From Torymus aiolomorphi (Eukaryota > Arthropoda > Insecta > Hymenoptera > Torymidae): DNA of 64,000 nt. This document shows, piece after piece, positions 33,505-43,430 of the stretch; the first letter of the stretch is position 1; each line of letters opens with the position of its first letter. A model generated the notes under the pieces. The model made no database searches. It worked only from the letters and a program-made list of their open reading frames with translations, and was not told the DNA's origin. Made by a program: the position numbers and the translations under genes. The stretch lies in assembly GCA_036365515.1 (NCBI GenBank), contig CM070877.1, positions 63,370,522 through 63,434,521 on the forward strand, in the 5' to 3' direction.

Positions 33505-34442
33505 CTACATTTAAGAATATCAGAATTTTTGTTATCGTTTAATGTTTTTCAGTTGTAAAAAAAGCTATAATAAATAAAAAATTCGTTTATGCTTATAAAA
33601 ACATTTTATTTTTCGAGTTTTATTCAGGACACATCAGTACATTTAAATATTGTAGTAGAGTAAAATATTTATTCCCTTTTAGTTTTTTTTCAGATCCAAA
33701 TTTTTGAATTTTAAATAAGGGGAGTTTACCCTTGTACAAGGGACCAATATACCTATTTACATATTTAATTAGCCAAAAAAATAAGTTTTAGAATTAATTA
33801 ATCACAGTTGCACGAAAAAACTATTTTTTAGTTGATCGAAAATCAAATATTGTAATAAAGGGTTGTTTACCCCCTGAAGGGGATACATTTTTTTAAGCGA
33901 ATTAATTTATTAAATTTTGATTAGTTTTGTGTATCCAGTATAAAAAAGAAAAAATTTATTTATATATACATATTTAATATTGAAATAACTTAATATCCGT
34001 TTTAGGAGTAGTTTACTCCGTGTAAAAAGCATTTTCCGTAAAACACGGGGACACGTCAACTTTATTTTTTTAATTTGTTTATAACACAATTATTTTTTTT
34101 AGGATTCAATCAATTTGGTAATTTTTTGAGCGAAAACATTGTCAAAATTGTAGGGTTTCCTTTTATAAAAAATAAGGGATGCTACCCTTCTAGGTAGAAA
34201 TATTGCACAAATATTCGTTTTTCAATTGCGAATCATATCCACTTTGTTCCATCAAAAAATTCCAATTCGTTCCGGAGATATAAAAAAAGAACTGTTTTTG
34301 GGGGTGAACTTTAAGGGTGCTTTTCACCCCTTAAATGAGCGTATGGGCACGTAAAAAAACACGTATCAAATATTTTTGGATGTACTACAACATATTAAAA
34401 TTTGAAGAAAATCGATGAGGTACACCGGGGGCCCTTTCCTTG
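33505..34442. repeat. Right TIR of the TAA-flanked DNA transposon
   Basis: Inverted copy of 29236-30190. Confidence 0.85.
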
Positions 34443-35645
34443 TAAGTTTATTGAAGTCTAAAGGTATGCGCCAACTGCCGTAGCAGCCTTCCTCTCGTTC
34501 CTTGAGATGGTAGTTGACACAGAATCACACAAAAGAAAAACGCACGAATTACGACTCTTGAACAATGGCGGGGATGGCCACGATTGCCACTGGTTGCAGC
34601 ACCTAATGAACCTCGAAACCCCGTAAGTGATCGAATCCACGTACTCTGAAAAGGGGATAACAACTGGACCCGCTAACCTCAACACCAACTATGTTCCAAC
34701 CAGTCACCACGCAAACTTTCTCCAACTCACTTCAGTACTGGTACTTTCTTTGGCGTTAATACTATTAGGATCTAGGCAACTTCTTTGCTTAGTCGGATAG
34801 AACTAGCAGAGCGACTGTTCCAACTTTCTCCAGCTCATCATTTCGCTTTCGACCCTTTTTGTGACTCGTGGTTATCAGTGATTGCCCCCCCCCCTTTTTA
34901 CCCTATTTCGGGGCTTTTCCATGACTCGCATGTGATTAAAGCCATGATAGGGCTCTCTCAAGGCATGCGCAGTCGCCCCCCCCCCCCAAGACCACCGACT
35001 GGTATTTGCGATACCTGATTGGCCCGTTCGTAGGAACAGACGTAGGCGCGTACAATCAGACTCGACCCACTTGTCCCCATTCCGTCGCGCGATGACTCGA
35101 GTTGCGACTGAAGCTCCTATTATTTCGTCCGCTAGGTGTTGTTGTGCGTATACTACTCCTGACGGTCCCTGACACGGTTGCTAACGCGCGATGCTACGAT
35201 CGCGCCTTAACTACCCGCGTTCTCTCCGATCGCACTCGCTCTTGAAGTCTCTTCTCCCTCCCACCCGCGACTGCTGTCTCTACTCTCTCTCCCATGCATG
35301 CGCGTGCAGTACTATCGTCGCAATCCCTACCTCGACACTTCGCGCTCTCACTCTCTCTATGCGCGCACGCCGGTGCGCGGAGCTCAGTTCTCGACGGCTG
35401 CGTTCTCGTTCGCCTCGCGCTCTCTCTCTCTCTCTCTCTCTCCCTCTCCGCGTCGCTCGACCCTCTCTTGCGCCTCCCCGCTAGTACCTCCCTCGTGGCT
35501 ACTGCTCGCGCTCTCCTGGCCGCTCGACCCGGCGCGTGTTCGTGTGCGTGAGTGCGTGCGTCGCCTGCTCGGCGTCCTCGTCGTCGGCTAGACAACATGG
35601 CGGCGCGCAGCAGACAGGTGCTCGCGCCCCGCGGACTCCGTCACA
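34443..35645 (-). repeat. Gypsy-1 left (3') LTR, inner part
   Basis: Aligns with 50280-50907 at both ends (AAGTTTATTGAAGTCTAAAG start; GGCTAGACAACATGG and CAGGTGCTCGCGCCCCGCGG end). The middle, about 34885-35490, is GC/CT-rich and absent from the right LTR, so the two LTRs differ by about 600 bp. It is not coding despite long overlapping frames from CTCTCT runs. Confidence 0.85.
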
Positions 35646-36390
35646 CCACCAAGACGTTAGTTACCCCGTAATTAACGGCATACTCGACCCAATGATCACC
35701 CCCGCGTGTCTCGACTGTTTCGCAACGGTTATACTCACAGCAGCTTATTGAGCCGGGAACGCTCACAGCGGCGTCTCCTGGAGGTCACGAGCTAGATGCT
35801 GGATGAAGGCCAAATATTCCAGGAGTGTTGTTCGCTGGGTGGTTGTGGCAGTGGAGTTGCTCCCTCCGGAAGCCTTCCCATTCCTGGACGGTGGGGTCGA
35901 GGCTGGCTAGGCAACTGGCCTCTCTGCTACTTGGAGCACAGGTGGAGGTGCTGCGGTCTTCCAACGGCTCCTACGTCGGCTAGGCGTCGGTGCCGGCGGC
36001 CCTCCCTCCTGGCTACCCGAGCCTATAGGCGAGGTGGTCGATTGACTCCAGCTGTCGTGGTTCACCAATCTACCTTGGTCCCGGAGGTAGATCAGGTGCG
36101 CCTCCTCGCACTGTGGACATGCGCAAAAGGTCGTCCGCCGACGGCCGCAGTTATAAAAGAACAGACTAGGCGACTCGCGACAGTTAAATCGCGTGTGCCC
36201 AGCCTGTCTGTATTTATTAAAGTATGCGCCACGAGGGGGGGAGTCTCGCCTATCCAACGGCACGGAGCCGATGCCTTTGAAAAACACCCCTCGGGTAGGG
36301 CACGCCTATGGGGCCGGAAACCGGTCCGGTGAACGTTATCGTTGTGGTGAAGGTGGCCTGCCTAGCGAGTTGAATACTGAGGGACCCTCA

Positions 36391-36676
36391 GCTCCGTTTG
36401 GGAAAAAAAATTCAAAAATCTTGCTTGAAGCCAATTCTTGATGAAAAAAAAAAAAAAAAATTCAAACGAATTTTGAATCTTTTTGATCTATAGAATAAGA
36501 AACCGAGTCCCTAGGTACCATATCACATGATTTAGGAGTAGTAACAATAAAATATGTACCAGATCTTTCGAAATTGCACTAAAAGCCTGTGAACTGGGTG
36601 TACACCAAGATGGTCCTGAATAAAAATACATATTCTTATGCACACACACACACTTACACGCCCACACACAGGCAAT

Positions 36677-36756
<80 letters not shown>

Positions 36757-37151
36757 TATGTATGTATATATGTATGCATGTATTGAATCGATCCATATGA
36801 GCTAAAAGTTTGCATGCATCTTAGGTATGTCCTAACTTTAGACTGATTGAATTTTGAAGTTAAATGGATGACTTCAAGATCTCACTTAAATAAAAGAACA
36901 ATTTTGCTAACAAATTTTTTTTAAATAAGATTTTTTAACTGGGTGCACAGCCAGTTCACAGGCTTTTAGTGCAATTTCGAAAGATCTGGTACATATTCTA
37001 TTGTCACTACTCCTAAATCATATGATATGGAGCCTAGGGACTCGGCTTCTTATTCTACAGATGAAAAACTCTCAAAATTCGTTTGAATTTTTTTTTTTCA
37101 TCAAGAATTGACTTCAAGCAAGATTTTTAAATTTTGTTTTCCAAATGGAGC
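36391..37151. mobile_element. MITE with ~220-bp TIRs
   Basis: 36391-36608 and 36930-37151 are inverted copies, beginning GCTCC(G/A)TTTGG and sharing TTCGAAAGATCTGGTACATA-type and CTTGCTTGAAG segments. The centre holds (TA)n and (TG)n (36677-36752) and no ORF. The target duplication is unclear. Confidence 0.9.
36677..36752. repeat. (TA)n(TG)n microsatellite
   Basis: About 9 TA units then about 29 TG units, in the centre of the MITE. Confidence 0.97.
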
Positions 37152-37999
37152 CACTGTGCTACGGCCTCCGTTGTTTCGTTCCTGGGCCTCGGAGGAGGGG
37201 CTGGTGTCTCTACTGCCACGCTAGTTAGTATGAGCTCGGCCGGTTCCTCTCTGGCGATCTCGTCTTCGGTGGGCGGCGACCTGGCCGACGCCGATGGGGC
37301 TGGCTCCTGCTCGTCGCTGTCCAGCATCCGGGGGTTGAAGCGCTCCCGGCGCCCTCATCCTCATAGCCACTGCGCCACATTTTGGAGGAGCCGCGGGGGG
37401 GGGTCATCTTCGTCCCACTCCTGCCCTTCGTTCGGAAATGGCTTGATGGCTGCGAAGGTTAATTTTTTGGAGCTCCCTCACGCTCGAGCTGTTGTCGCAC
37501 GTATCGGAACACCCCTATCCTCTACCCCTCAATTGTCGCGAGCCCAGGTATTGCCACAGTAGCGCTGGAGGCTCTGCCAAGTGGCCGCGTTGCAGCAGCC
37601 ACCGGTGTAACTCCTCCACCGCCTATTGGCTGTGGGTTTCACCACGTCCCTTCCTTCCCTCCATCGGCCCCATCAGCACCTCGCAGTCCATGTCCGCCTC
37701 CATCATTGCGACGTCCGCACCTGCCGCCGAGCGCTACACCCCCTGGATGGCGATGGCGCCCTAAGGGTCGATTCCACCGCTGGGGCACTCGAGGTGTGTG
37801 CCATGTTGGCATCCGCTTCTCCAGGTGGCTTCGCAGCCCTCCTCGGGCACTTTGGGTGCCATTACCACTGCCACGCCCTACTTGTCACCCGGATTCATGC
37901 TCGCCAGCAGCATCTCCTGCAGCGAGGCGGCATAAGTGCTGGCGTCGACGGGTGAATGAAGAGGAGAGAGGTTCAGACAGGGACCCAAATGCCCGGCGA

Positions 38000-39170
38000 C
38001 GTTGGCAACTGTAGCGGCTTCCTTGCTGTTTGACATCCTGCAACATAACCCCAATTACCTCGAAATCGAATCCTTCTTACTCCGCTACAGGACAGAACTA
38101 ATTACACACAAACAACAGGAACACAGAGGGAATGGCATTACTACCTACCACCTTACTTCCACGACGATATACTTACTTCGCACCGCTGACATTGATACCT
38201 CCTTCACCACTAACACCCCCCCCCCCTTTTTCGACTCGACCCTCGCGATACTTCTTCAATTCTTTCTCATACACTTTAGGAGTCCTGCACCAGCCCTCCA
38301 TATACATTCGGGGGTTTGACCTCGAGAAACGCGTAGGGCCCCTCCCAATCTAGGGCGAGCTTAGCGAAGAATATCTGTGCTCCACTTGGAAACGGACATC
38401 CTGACGGCCCTTATTATAGTATTCTGCTTGCCTCTGATGCGCTCGTTCTATGTTTTTCATCACGAGGTCGCGCAGCGCGTCCAGCCTTCCCACTCGGACT
38501 GCCCAGACTTTGGGTGACATATGCACCTTCGGATCCTTAACCTCTACCTCCCTCTATAGACTCTTCACCAGGGCAGGTTGCCTGCCGTAATTTAGGAATG
38601 CCGGCGAAACTTGAGTGCTCGATTGGACCGTTGTGTTCATAACTCGACACCCATTAATCCTTTTGGCGCCCTTTGGTCAGTTTTATACCGCTGCCAATCA
38701 TCACATTACAGCACGAATTTGTAGACGTCGTGCCAGACACCAGGCCACTAATACTCCTGTGCGACTCTCTGATACGTTTTCTCTACCCCTAAATGGCTAA
38801 CTGTTACCTAGCGATAAGCATCCTCGAGAACTCGAACTCGATATTCCTCTGGCACTACCAGCTTCCAGGTGTATTCTTCGCCCACCACTAGCCCTAATAT
38901 CGGGTCCCGTCTCTCTTTGTACATTAACCCCTCCTCTATCCTCCAGGATTTGTACTTTATCGGATTCTCTCGAATTTCCTCCATTCGTCTATGTACAATG
39001 GGTCTCCTACCTCTTCGAACGCAGCGATCTCGACTTCCTCTGAATCGTTTCCTGCAATCTCAATAACGCGTCAGGTACATGATGCAGAGTTCCTTTCGGG
39101 TACTCGAACCGGACGTCCCATTGTTGTAACTCTAGGGTCCAGCGGGCCAGGTGCCCTGTTGGCTCTTTTT
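38000..39170 (-). pseudogene. Gypsy-1 integrase remnant without catalytic core
   Basis: After RNase H, in mixed frames: GHLARWTLELQQWD, then the zinc-binding region tail VAQEYYWPGVWHDVYKFVLQ and CDDWQRYKTDQRAPKGL (about 38775-38660), followed almost at once by STQVSPAFLNYGRQP (about 38620-38575) and a C-terminal region with KVWAVRVGRLDALRDLV and EYYNKGRQDVRFQVEH-type text to about 38340. The ~130-residue DDE core normally between these parts is missing. Frameshifts and stops are frequent. The element cannot integrate by itself. Confidence 0.7.
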
Positions 39171-39174
39171 GCTT

Positions 39175-40360
39175 TTATAGCCATCTCAGAGCGCTGTAAT
39201 CAGTAATGGCCTTGAACTTATACCCCTCCAGGTAGGAACGAAGCTTCTTGATCGCCCAAACCAGCGCAAGGCACTCCTTTACCGTGGTAGAGTAGTTTCT
39301 CTCAGCACTAGACAGGACACGACGGATGTATACTATCGGATGCTCTCCGTCCTTGAAGTCTTGAGATAATACCGCCTCGATGGCATCATTACTGGCGTCG
39401 CACTGCACCGTAAACTCTCGGGTGAAATCGGGCCTAGCCAGTACCGGAGCTTTCGTGAGCGCGAATTTTAATTGTTCGAACGCTTCTTGTTGCTCGGCAC
39501 TCCACTGCCACGCTTGCGTTTTCTTGATCAATTTCAGAAGGGGCAGTTTAATCTCACTCTCTTTCTCGATAAACTTCGAAACCATCCGAAACCATCCAAC
39601 CATGCCCAAGAATCGTCTCAACTGCCACTTGGTTCTGGGGACTGGGTATTGTAGGATAGGCTCAACCTTTACCGCATCTGGTCTCAACCCATCTCGATCC
39701 AATAAGTACCCCAGATATCTCATCCTCGAACACCCAAACTCACACTTTTTCCAATTCACCGTGAGTTGTGAGTCTCGAATTTTCGTTAGCACAATCTTCA
39801 GCCATTTCTGGTACTCCACGAACGTATCGGTCGCGATAATGATGTCATCTAGGTATCCGAATAATTTGGGCTCCATATCAAGGCTGAATAATGCATCAAT
39901 CATACTTTGAAGCGTCGCTGGCGCATTTGTCAGCCCGAATGGCATTCTCTTAAATTGCCAAAGTCCTGACCCTGGGACCGCGAAGGCAGTATACTGTATA
40001 CTCTCCTCATTTAGGGTGACCTGGAAATATGCATTCTTTAGGTCCACTTTCGAAATGTATTTCGCTCTTCGCAGCTTATCCAGTATGCCAGCCATGTTTG
40101 GTATTGGATATGCATCTCTTTAACTCCTGCCGTTCAGGTCTCGGAAATCAATGCAAAATCGAAATTTTCCATCTAATTTCTTTTGGATTACAGGGTCAGG
40201 TCTCGGAAATCAATGCAAAATCGAAATTTTCCATCTAATTTCTTTTGGATTACAGGGGTGTGGGACCATGCGCTTGCAGATCTCTCGATGATCCCTGCTC
40301 GATGCATCTCTCGGACAGCCTCTTGGATTACCACTCACATCACTGGTGATCGTCGCCTAG
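39175..40360 (-). pseudogene. Gypsy-1 reverse transcriptase and RNase H
   Basis: 40360-40100: SAWSHTPVIQKKLDGKFRFC box, encoded twice because of a 62-bp tandem duplication, then a TAA near 40122. 40095-39175 is a 306-codon frame: KYISKVDLKNAYFQVTLNEE, FKRMPFGLTNAPATLQSMID, FGYLDDIIIATDT (catalytic YLDD at 39855-39844), RYLGYLLDRDGLRPD, FLGMVGWFRMV, then RNase H with FTVQCDASNDAIEAVLSQ, YIRRVLSSAERNYSTTVKEC and KFKAITDYSALRWL. The RT palm is intact in this frame; the duplication and stop upstream separate it from protease. Confidence 0.93.
40134..40257. repeat. 62-bp tandem duplication in Gypsy-1 RT
   Basis: Two copies beginning TCAGGTCTCGGAAATCAATG at 40134 and 40196, almost identical. The length is not a multiple of three, so the duplication shifts frame. 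Confidence 0.95.
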
Positions 40361-40925
40361 GAGCGTGACGAATTGGCGTATAGTCGGTCAGTTCGATATG
40401 ATGTTTTGTCAGGCGGGTGGTTGGCCAGTAGTCTGTGGCCGGTTTATGAACCAGTCGGTCTGTGGCCGGTTTATGAACCAGTCGGTCGATCTCTTTGATT
40501 TGGTCCGCTTCAATCGACGTCATTTCCGTCAAGCCTGCGCATTCGATCATAATCGCCGGGCTAGAGTCCTGGACATTATCTGCAAAGGAATGCCACGCCC
40601 CTTGCTCTCCACACTTCCACTGTTTGGCTCGAAACCGCAATGATAAATTCGAAAGACCATTAATGATATCGTGGTTAATCTCCTCGACTACTCGAAACTC
40701 CCGTGTCCCTAAATGGCCATCGACGTCGATTGACATGCGTAAGTTACTCTGGACTTTCATGGGCACTCCTGACACCCCTTTCATCTGTTCCCTCGACTCT
40801 CGTTATTTATTTAAGAGTTGTGAGCCCACTACAGACATCGTAGTACCAGGATCTAATAGCGCAAGATACGGCTCACCGCCGACAATGACTCGAATAAAGT
40901 TTCAGTTGTCTAGTGCTGCTGGATC
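40335..40925 (-). pseudogene. Gypsy-1 aspartic protease region
   Basis: From 40925: NFIRVIVGGEPYLALLDPGT with the DPG active-site turn at 40854-40843 (Asp-Pro-Gly in place of the usual Asp-Thr/Ser-Gly), MSVVGSQLL, then a TAA, and from 40784 KVQSNLRMSIDVDG...FRVVEEINHDIINGL, the usual C-terminal half of a retropepsin. A 27-bp tandem repeat (40431-40484) duplicates the peptide DRLVHKPAT in the linker to RT. Role: processing of Gag-Pol. Confidence 0.7.
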
Positions 40926-40960
40926 CACCACATCCTCGACCCCCACTAACTCCTTTAGTC

Positions 40961-41893
40961 TTATTTCTCCAGAATAGCGTCCTCCCCCACACTTAGACCT
41001 GAAATACCCCCACTCGACCCCGGAGGCTCCTCTCCCGCTGGCGGCGGTGTCAGGGTACTTTCTTGTGGATGCTCTGCTGCCACAATCTCTGGTTCAGCTA
41101 TATTTCCCAGCATAATGTCGACCGCTTGTTGGATTTGTAGTAACATAGCCCTTTCCTCTTCTGTATCCGAGAGGCTCCAGTCTTCTAGAGTCAACTCCAA
41201 TACCATCTCGTTGCTCTTTCGTAGTTCTTCATCCCTCTCACTCTCAGAGTCGCTGCCATCTTCGCTGCTGGAAGATTGCCAGCTGACCTGATATTTCTTT
41301 TTGGCAGGTTCTGCTGTGTCCACCCTATCCTTTTCCACTCGAGCTGTGTCACAAAGCTCCTCCTTACCCGAGGCCGTCACACCAGACCTCTCCTCACTCT
41401 ACTCGAGCCGTAACACATGGCTAATTCTGTTCATTTGAACCTGTCACGCAAGGCTCTTGACTACTTGGACTTGCTTCACAAGGTTTCTGACCATCCTCTA
41501 CTCGAGCCGCCACACAAGGCTCACTCTTACTCGAAACCGTTCACCAGGTTTCATCTCTACTCGAGCCGTAACACAAAGCTCACTGTTACACGAAACCATT
41601 GCACAAGGTTTCATCTCTCTCTCCTTGAACTCCCCCCCCCCCCCACTCGACCACAACTTCACGTTGTCGCTGTCTAACGTTGAATTTTCCTCCGCGCTTT
41701 GGTTTCCGGTGACTCCTGCGCAGGACGCAGGGCCCTCTATGCATTCTTGCGGCCTCGTTTTTCAAAGCCATGATAAGCTTTCGGCAGTTAGAACACTCCT
41801 TTATTGTTACCCCTTCTAGCTGCACCATTGGCACTGCGTTGCTCGTCATGTAGGGCAGTCGCGGGCGAAGTGGCCCTTCTGCCCACACGAATA
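40961..41893 (-). pseudogene. Gypsy-1 gag nucleocapsid end and Gag-Pol linker
   Basis: 41893-41840 carries the right part of a zinc knuckle (SCGQKGHFARDCP); its first Cys is on the other side of the element at 41894-47530. 41888-41586 gives a second Cys pair (ECSNCRKLIMAL) and basic text. 41380-40961 is a 139-codon acidic linker (SSSEDGSDSESERDEEL...). A C-rich tract at 41630-41642 may cause the frame change between these parts. Confidence 0.65.
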
Positions 41894-42403
41894 TAGACCA
41901 GTCAATAGAGAAAAAAATTAGTGATTTCGTGACATTAATACCATCGGCAAACGGTAAGCGCTATCCTACGCATAATAATTCACAGTATAACTGGGATATA
42001 AACTCGACAACCAAAGCTGTTCCATCTATTTAATGCAACAAAAGCGCTTTTTTTGGTTTTTTGCTTATAAAACCGAAAGTAATGGAACAATCTTGATGGT
42101 CCAAGGAGATAAACTTTAGTAAATGAAATTACGAACAAAATGAGATGTTGATCGAATCGATCGGATGATTAATAACGGAGAAAAACGTGAAAAACCGAAA
42201 AAATCAGCGTTTTTTCAAAAATTCGTATCTCCACCATTTTTAAAGATGTGAAAGAGAAATAGCCCTATCGACGAGGTTATAGACTATGTTTATTTTTTGT
42301 TGAGTGGGATGGTTGGAGAGATAATTAATCAATCTACCGGAAGAGGTGGGTTTGTTAAACTAATCTGTAATAATAGAATCATAGTGACGAATTAAGGAAA
42401 TAT

Positions 42404-42610
42404 CTAGAAAGTTGATTTGTCTTGTTCAAGTTCATACGTAAATTGTAAACGTTTATTGTATGAATTAAAGATATTTATAACTAGATCGATATGTTTTTTC
42501 TCAATACACATAAGGGTATCATCTACGTAACGGAAGTAAAAGAGAGGTTTGACGTTATAGTTATCTTCTAAGTTTTTTAGACAATTTGTTTCTAACATAA
42601 GTCATCTAAC
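42404..42610 (-). pseudogene. Penelope-like RT fragment
   Basis: KPLFYFRYVDDTLMCIEKKH with the YVDD box, then NSYNKRLQFTYELEQDKSTF. Nearly the same as the corresponding region of PLE-2 (60480-60600) and PLE-1 (54630-54490). About 65 codons; the rest of the gene is absent. Confidence 0.85.
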
Positions 42611-43100
42611 ACCATATCTGCGAACAAGGGTGATCCATTATATTTCAAATAAACAATCGGAGAGCAATATTCATATTTAACTCAATATTATTAATATTTA
42701 CGACTTTTCTTTTTTGTTTATTTCAAATAAACAATTGGAGAGCAATATTCATATTTAACTCAATATTATTAATATTTACGACTCTTATATTAAATTTAAA
42801 AAATCAGAAACAGTATTATATACCATTTGTATAACAACGTTTTCCGCACATATCGAGTGTTTTAAATATTTTGAAAGTCTTACTAAAAATCTCAATTATT
42901 ATTAAATTTGAATTGTTATTTATAATGTAAATTTATAAAGTAATCTTTCTTAAACTCAAATAACAGGCACAAATTAATAAAACAATTATTGGAAAGAAAT
43001 TGTGAAATATATTAATATATATACACATACGCCACACTTACACGCAATATATACATAAATTAAAACAAAATTAAAAAAAAAGAATTAGAAAAAAAAGTGG
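42611..43100. repeat. AT-rich with 78-bp tandem duplication (42641-42785)
   Basis: Two copies of TATTTCAAATAAACAAT(C/T)GG...ATTATTAATATTTACGACT. The remainder to 43100 has no recognised feature. Confidence 0.85.
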
Positions 43101-43104
43101 AACC

Positions 43105-43178
43105 GTGATAGTATCGGGGATCGAACTCCGGCCGCTCGAGTGAGAATCAAGTATCTACGCAACTTGGCTATCCATCAC
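43105..43178 (-). tRNA. tRNA-Glu(CUC)-like gene or tRNA-derived sequence
   Basis: A 74-base minus-strand unit. The 7-bp acceptor stem GTGATGG/CTATCAC pairs (one G-T). The A box TAGCCAAGTTG fits TRGYNNARNNG exactly and the B box GTTCGATCC fits GWTCRANNC. The anticodon stem CTTGA/TCGAG encloses TTCTCAC, giving anticodon CTC. A T8 run follows 7 bases downstream (43097-43090), as in pol III termination. Weak points: the D and T stems pair poorly and two extra bases lie before the 3' acceptor strand. It may be a pseudogene or the head of a SINE rather than a working tRNA. Confidence 0.45.
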
Positions 43179-43430
43179 ACTGGTACTCGCTCTTTCTACC
43201 CGATTCATTATACAGAATGCCGGCAATACAGATTCATTTTATATGCTCATACACTCTCAAACTTATTCTGTTCATGAAGCTATATTACAATTAAGAGAAG
43301 ATCATTTAAAAAATTATTCAAACAGTTTGTTTATCACATTTGAATATTATTATAATTTATTTCTAATTGTTCAATAATAACATGTAACGTCTGATGGTCT
43401 TCTCGACCACCTTACATTGAATCCTCTTAA

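Larger units (their letters stand above)
29236..34442. mobile_element. DNA transposon with ~0.9-kb TIRs and 3-bp TSD (TAA)
   Basis: The left end CAAGGAAAGGCCCCAGGTG and right end CACCGGGGGCCCTTTCCTTG are inverted. Similarity continues inward to about 30190 on the left and 33505 on the right. TAA is duplicated at 29233-29235 and 34443-34445; the other Gypsy-1 LTR has the uninterrupted AACTAAGTTT at 50277-50286. Inside is a broken DDE transposase (30369-32008, minus). A 3-bp duplication fits Zator- or PIF/Harbinger-like elements; the superfamily is not settled here. The remaining interior (32009-33504) is AT-rich without ORFs. Confidence 0.92.
35646..37990 (-). pseudogene. Second gag-like segment at the 3' side of Gypsy-1
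   Basis: 36287-35907 encodes two zinc-knuckle-like clusters: NKYRQAGHTRFNCRE (first Cys lost) and FYNCGRRRTTFCACPQCEEA. Upstream (37990-37152) the minus strand is Pro/Ala/Arg-rich with EELHRWLLQRGHLAEPPALL and an acidic SARSPPTEDEIAREEP stretch, consistent with a degraded Gag. Its place after integrase is not the usual gag position, so it may be a remnant of another Gypsy or of recombination. It is interrupted by the MITE at 36391-37151. No single frame is long. Confidence 0.5.

Noticed and set aside
35298..35591. Possible host promoter/CpG island with gene start at ATGGCGGCGCGC (35595)
   Set aside because: The same ACAACATGG sequence occurs in the other LTR (50855), so it belongs to the retrotransposon.
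34785..35751. Long overlapping ORFs on both strands in the left LTR
   Set aside because: They arise from CT-rich, CpG-rich composition within a non-coding LTR; no domain and different frames equally open.
37127..37955. Plus-strand ORFs of 85-142 aa in the second gag-like region
   Set aside because: Antisense shadows of the Pro/Ala/Arg-rich minus-strand sequence.
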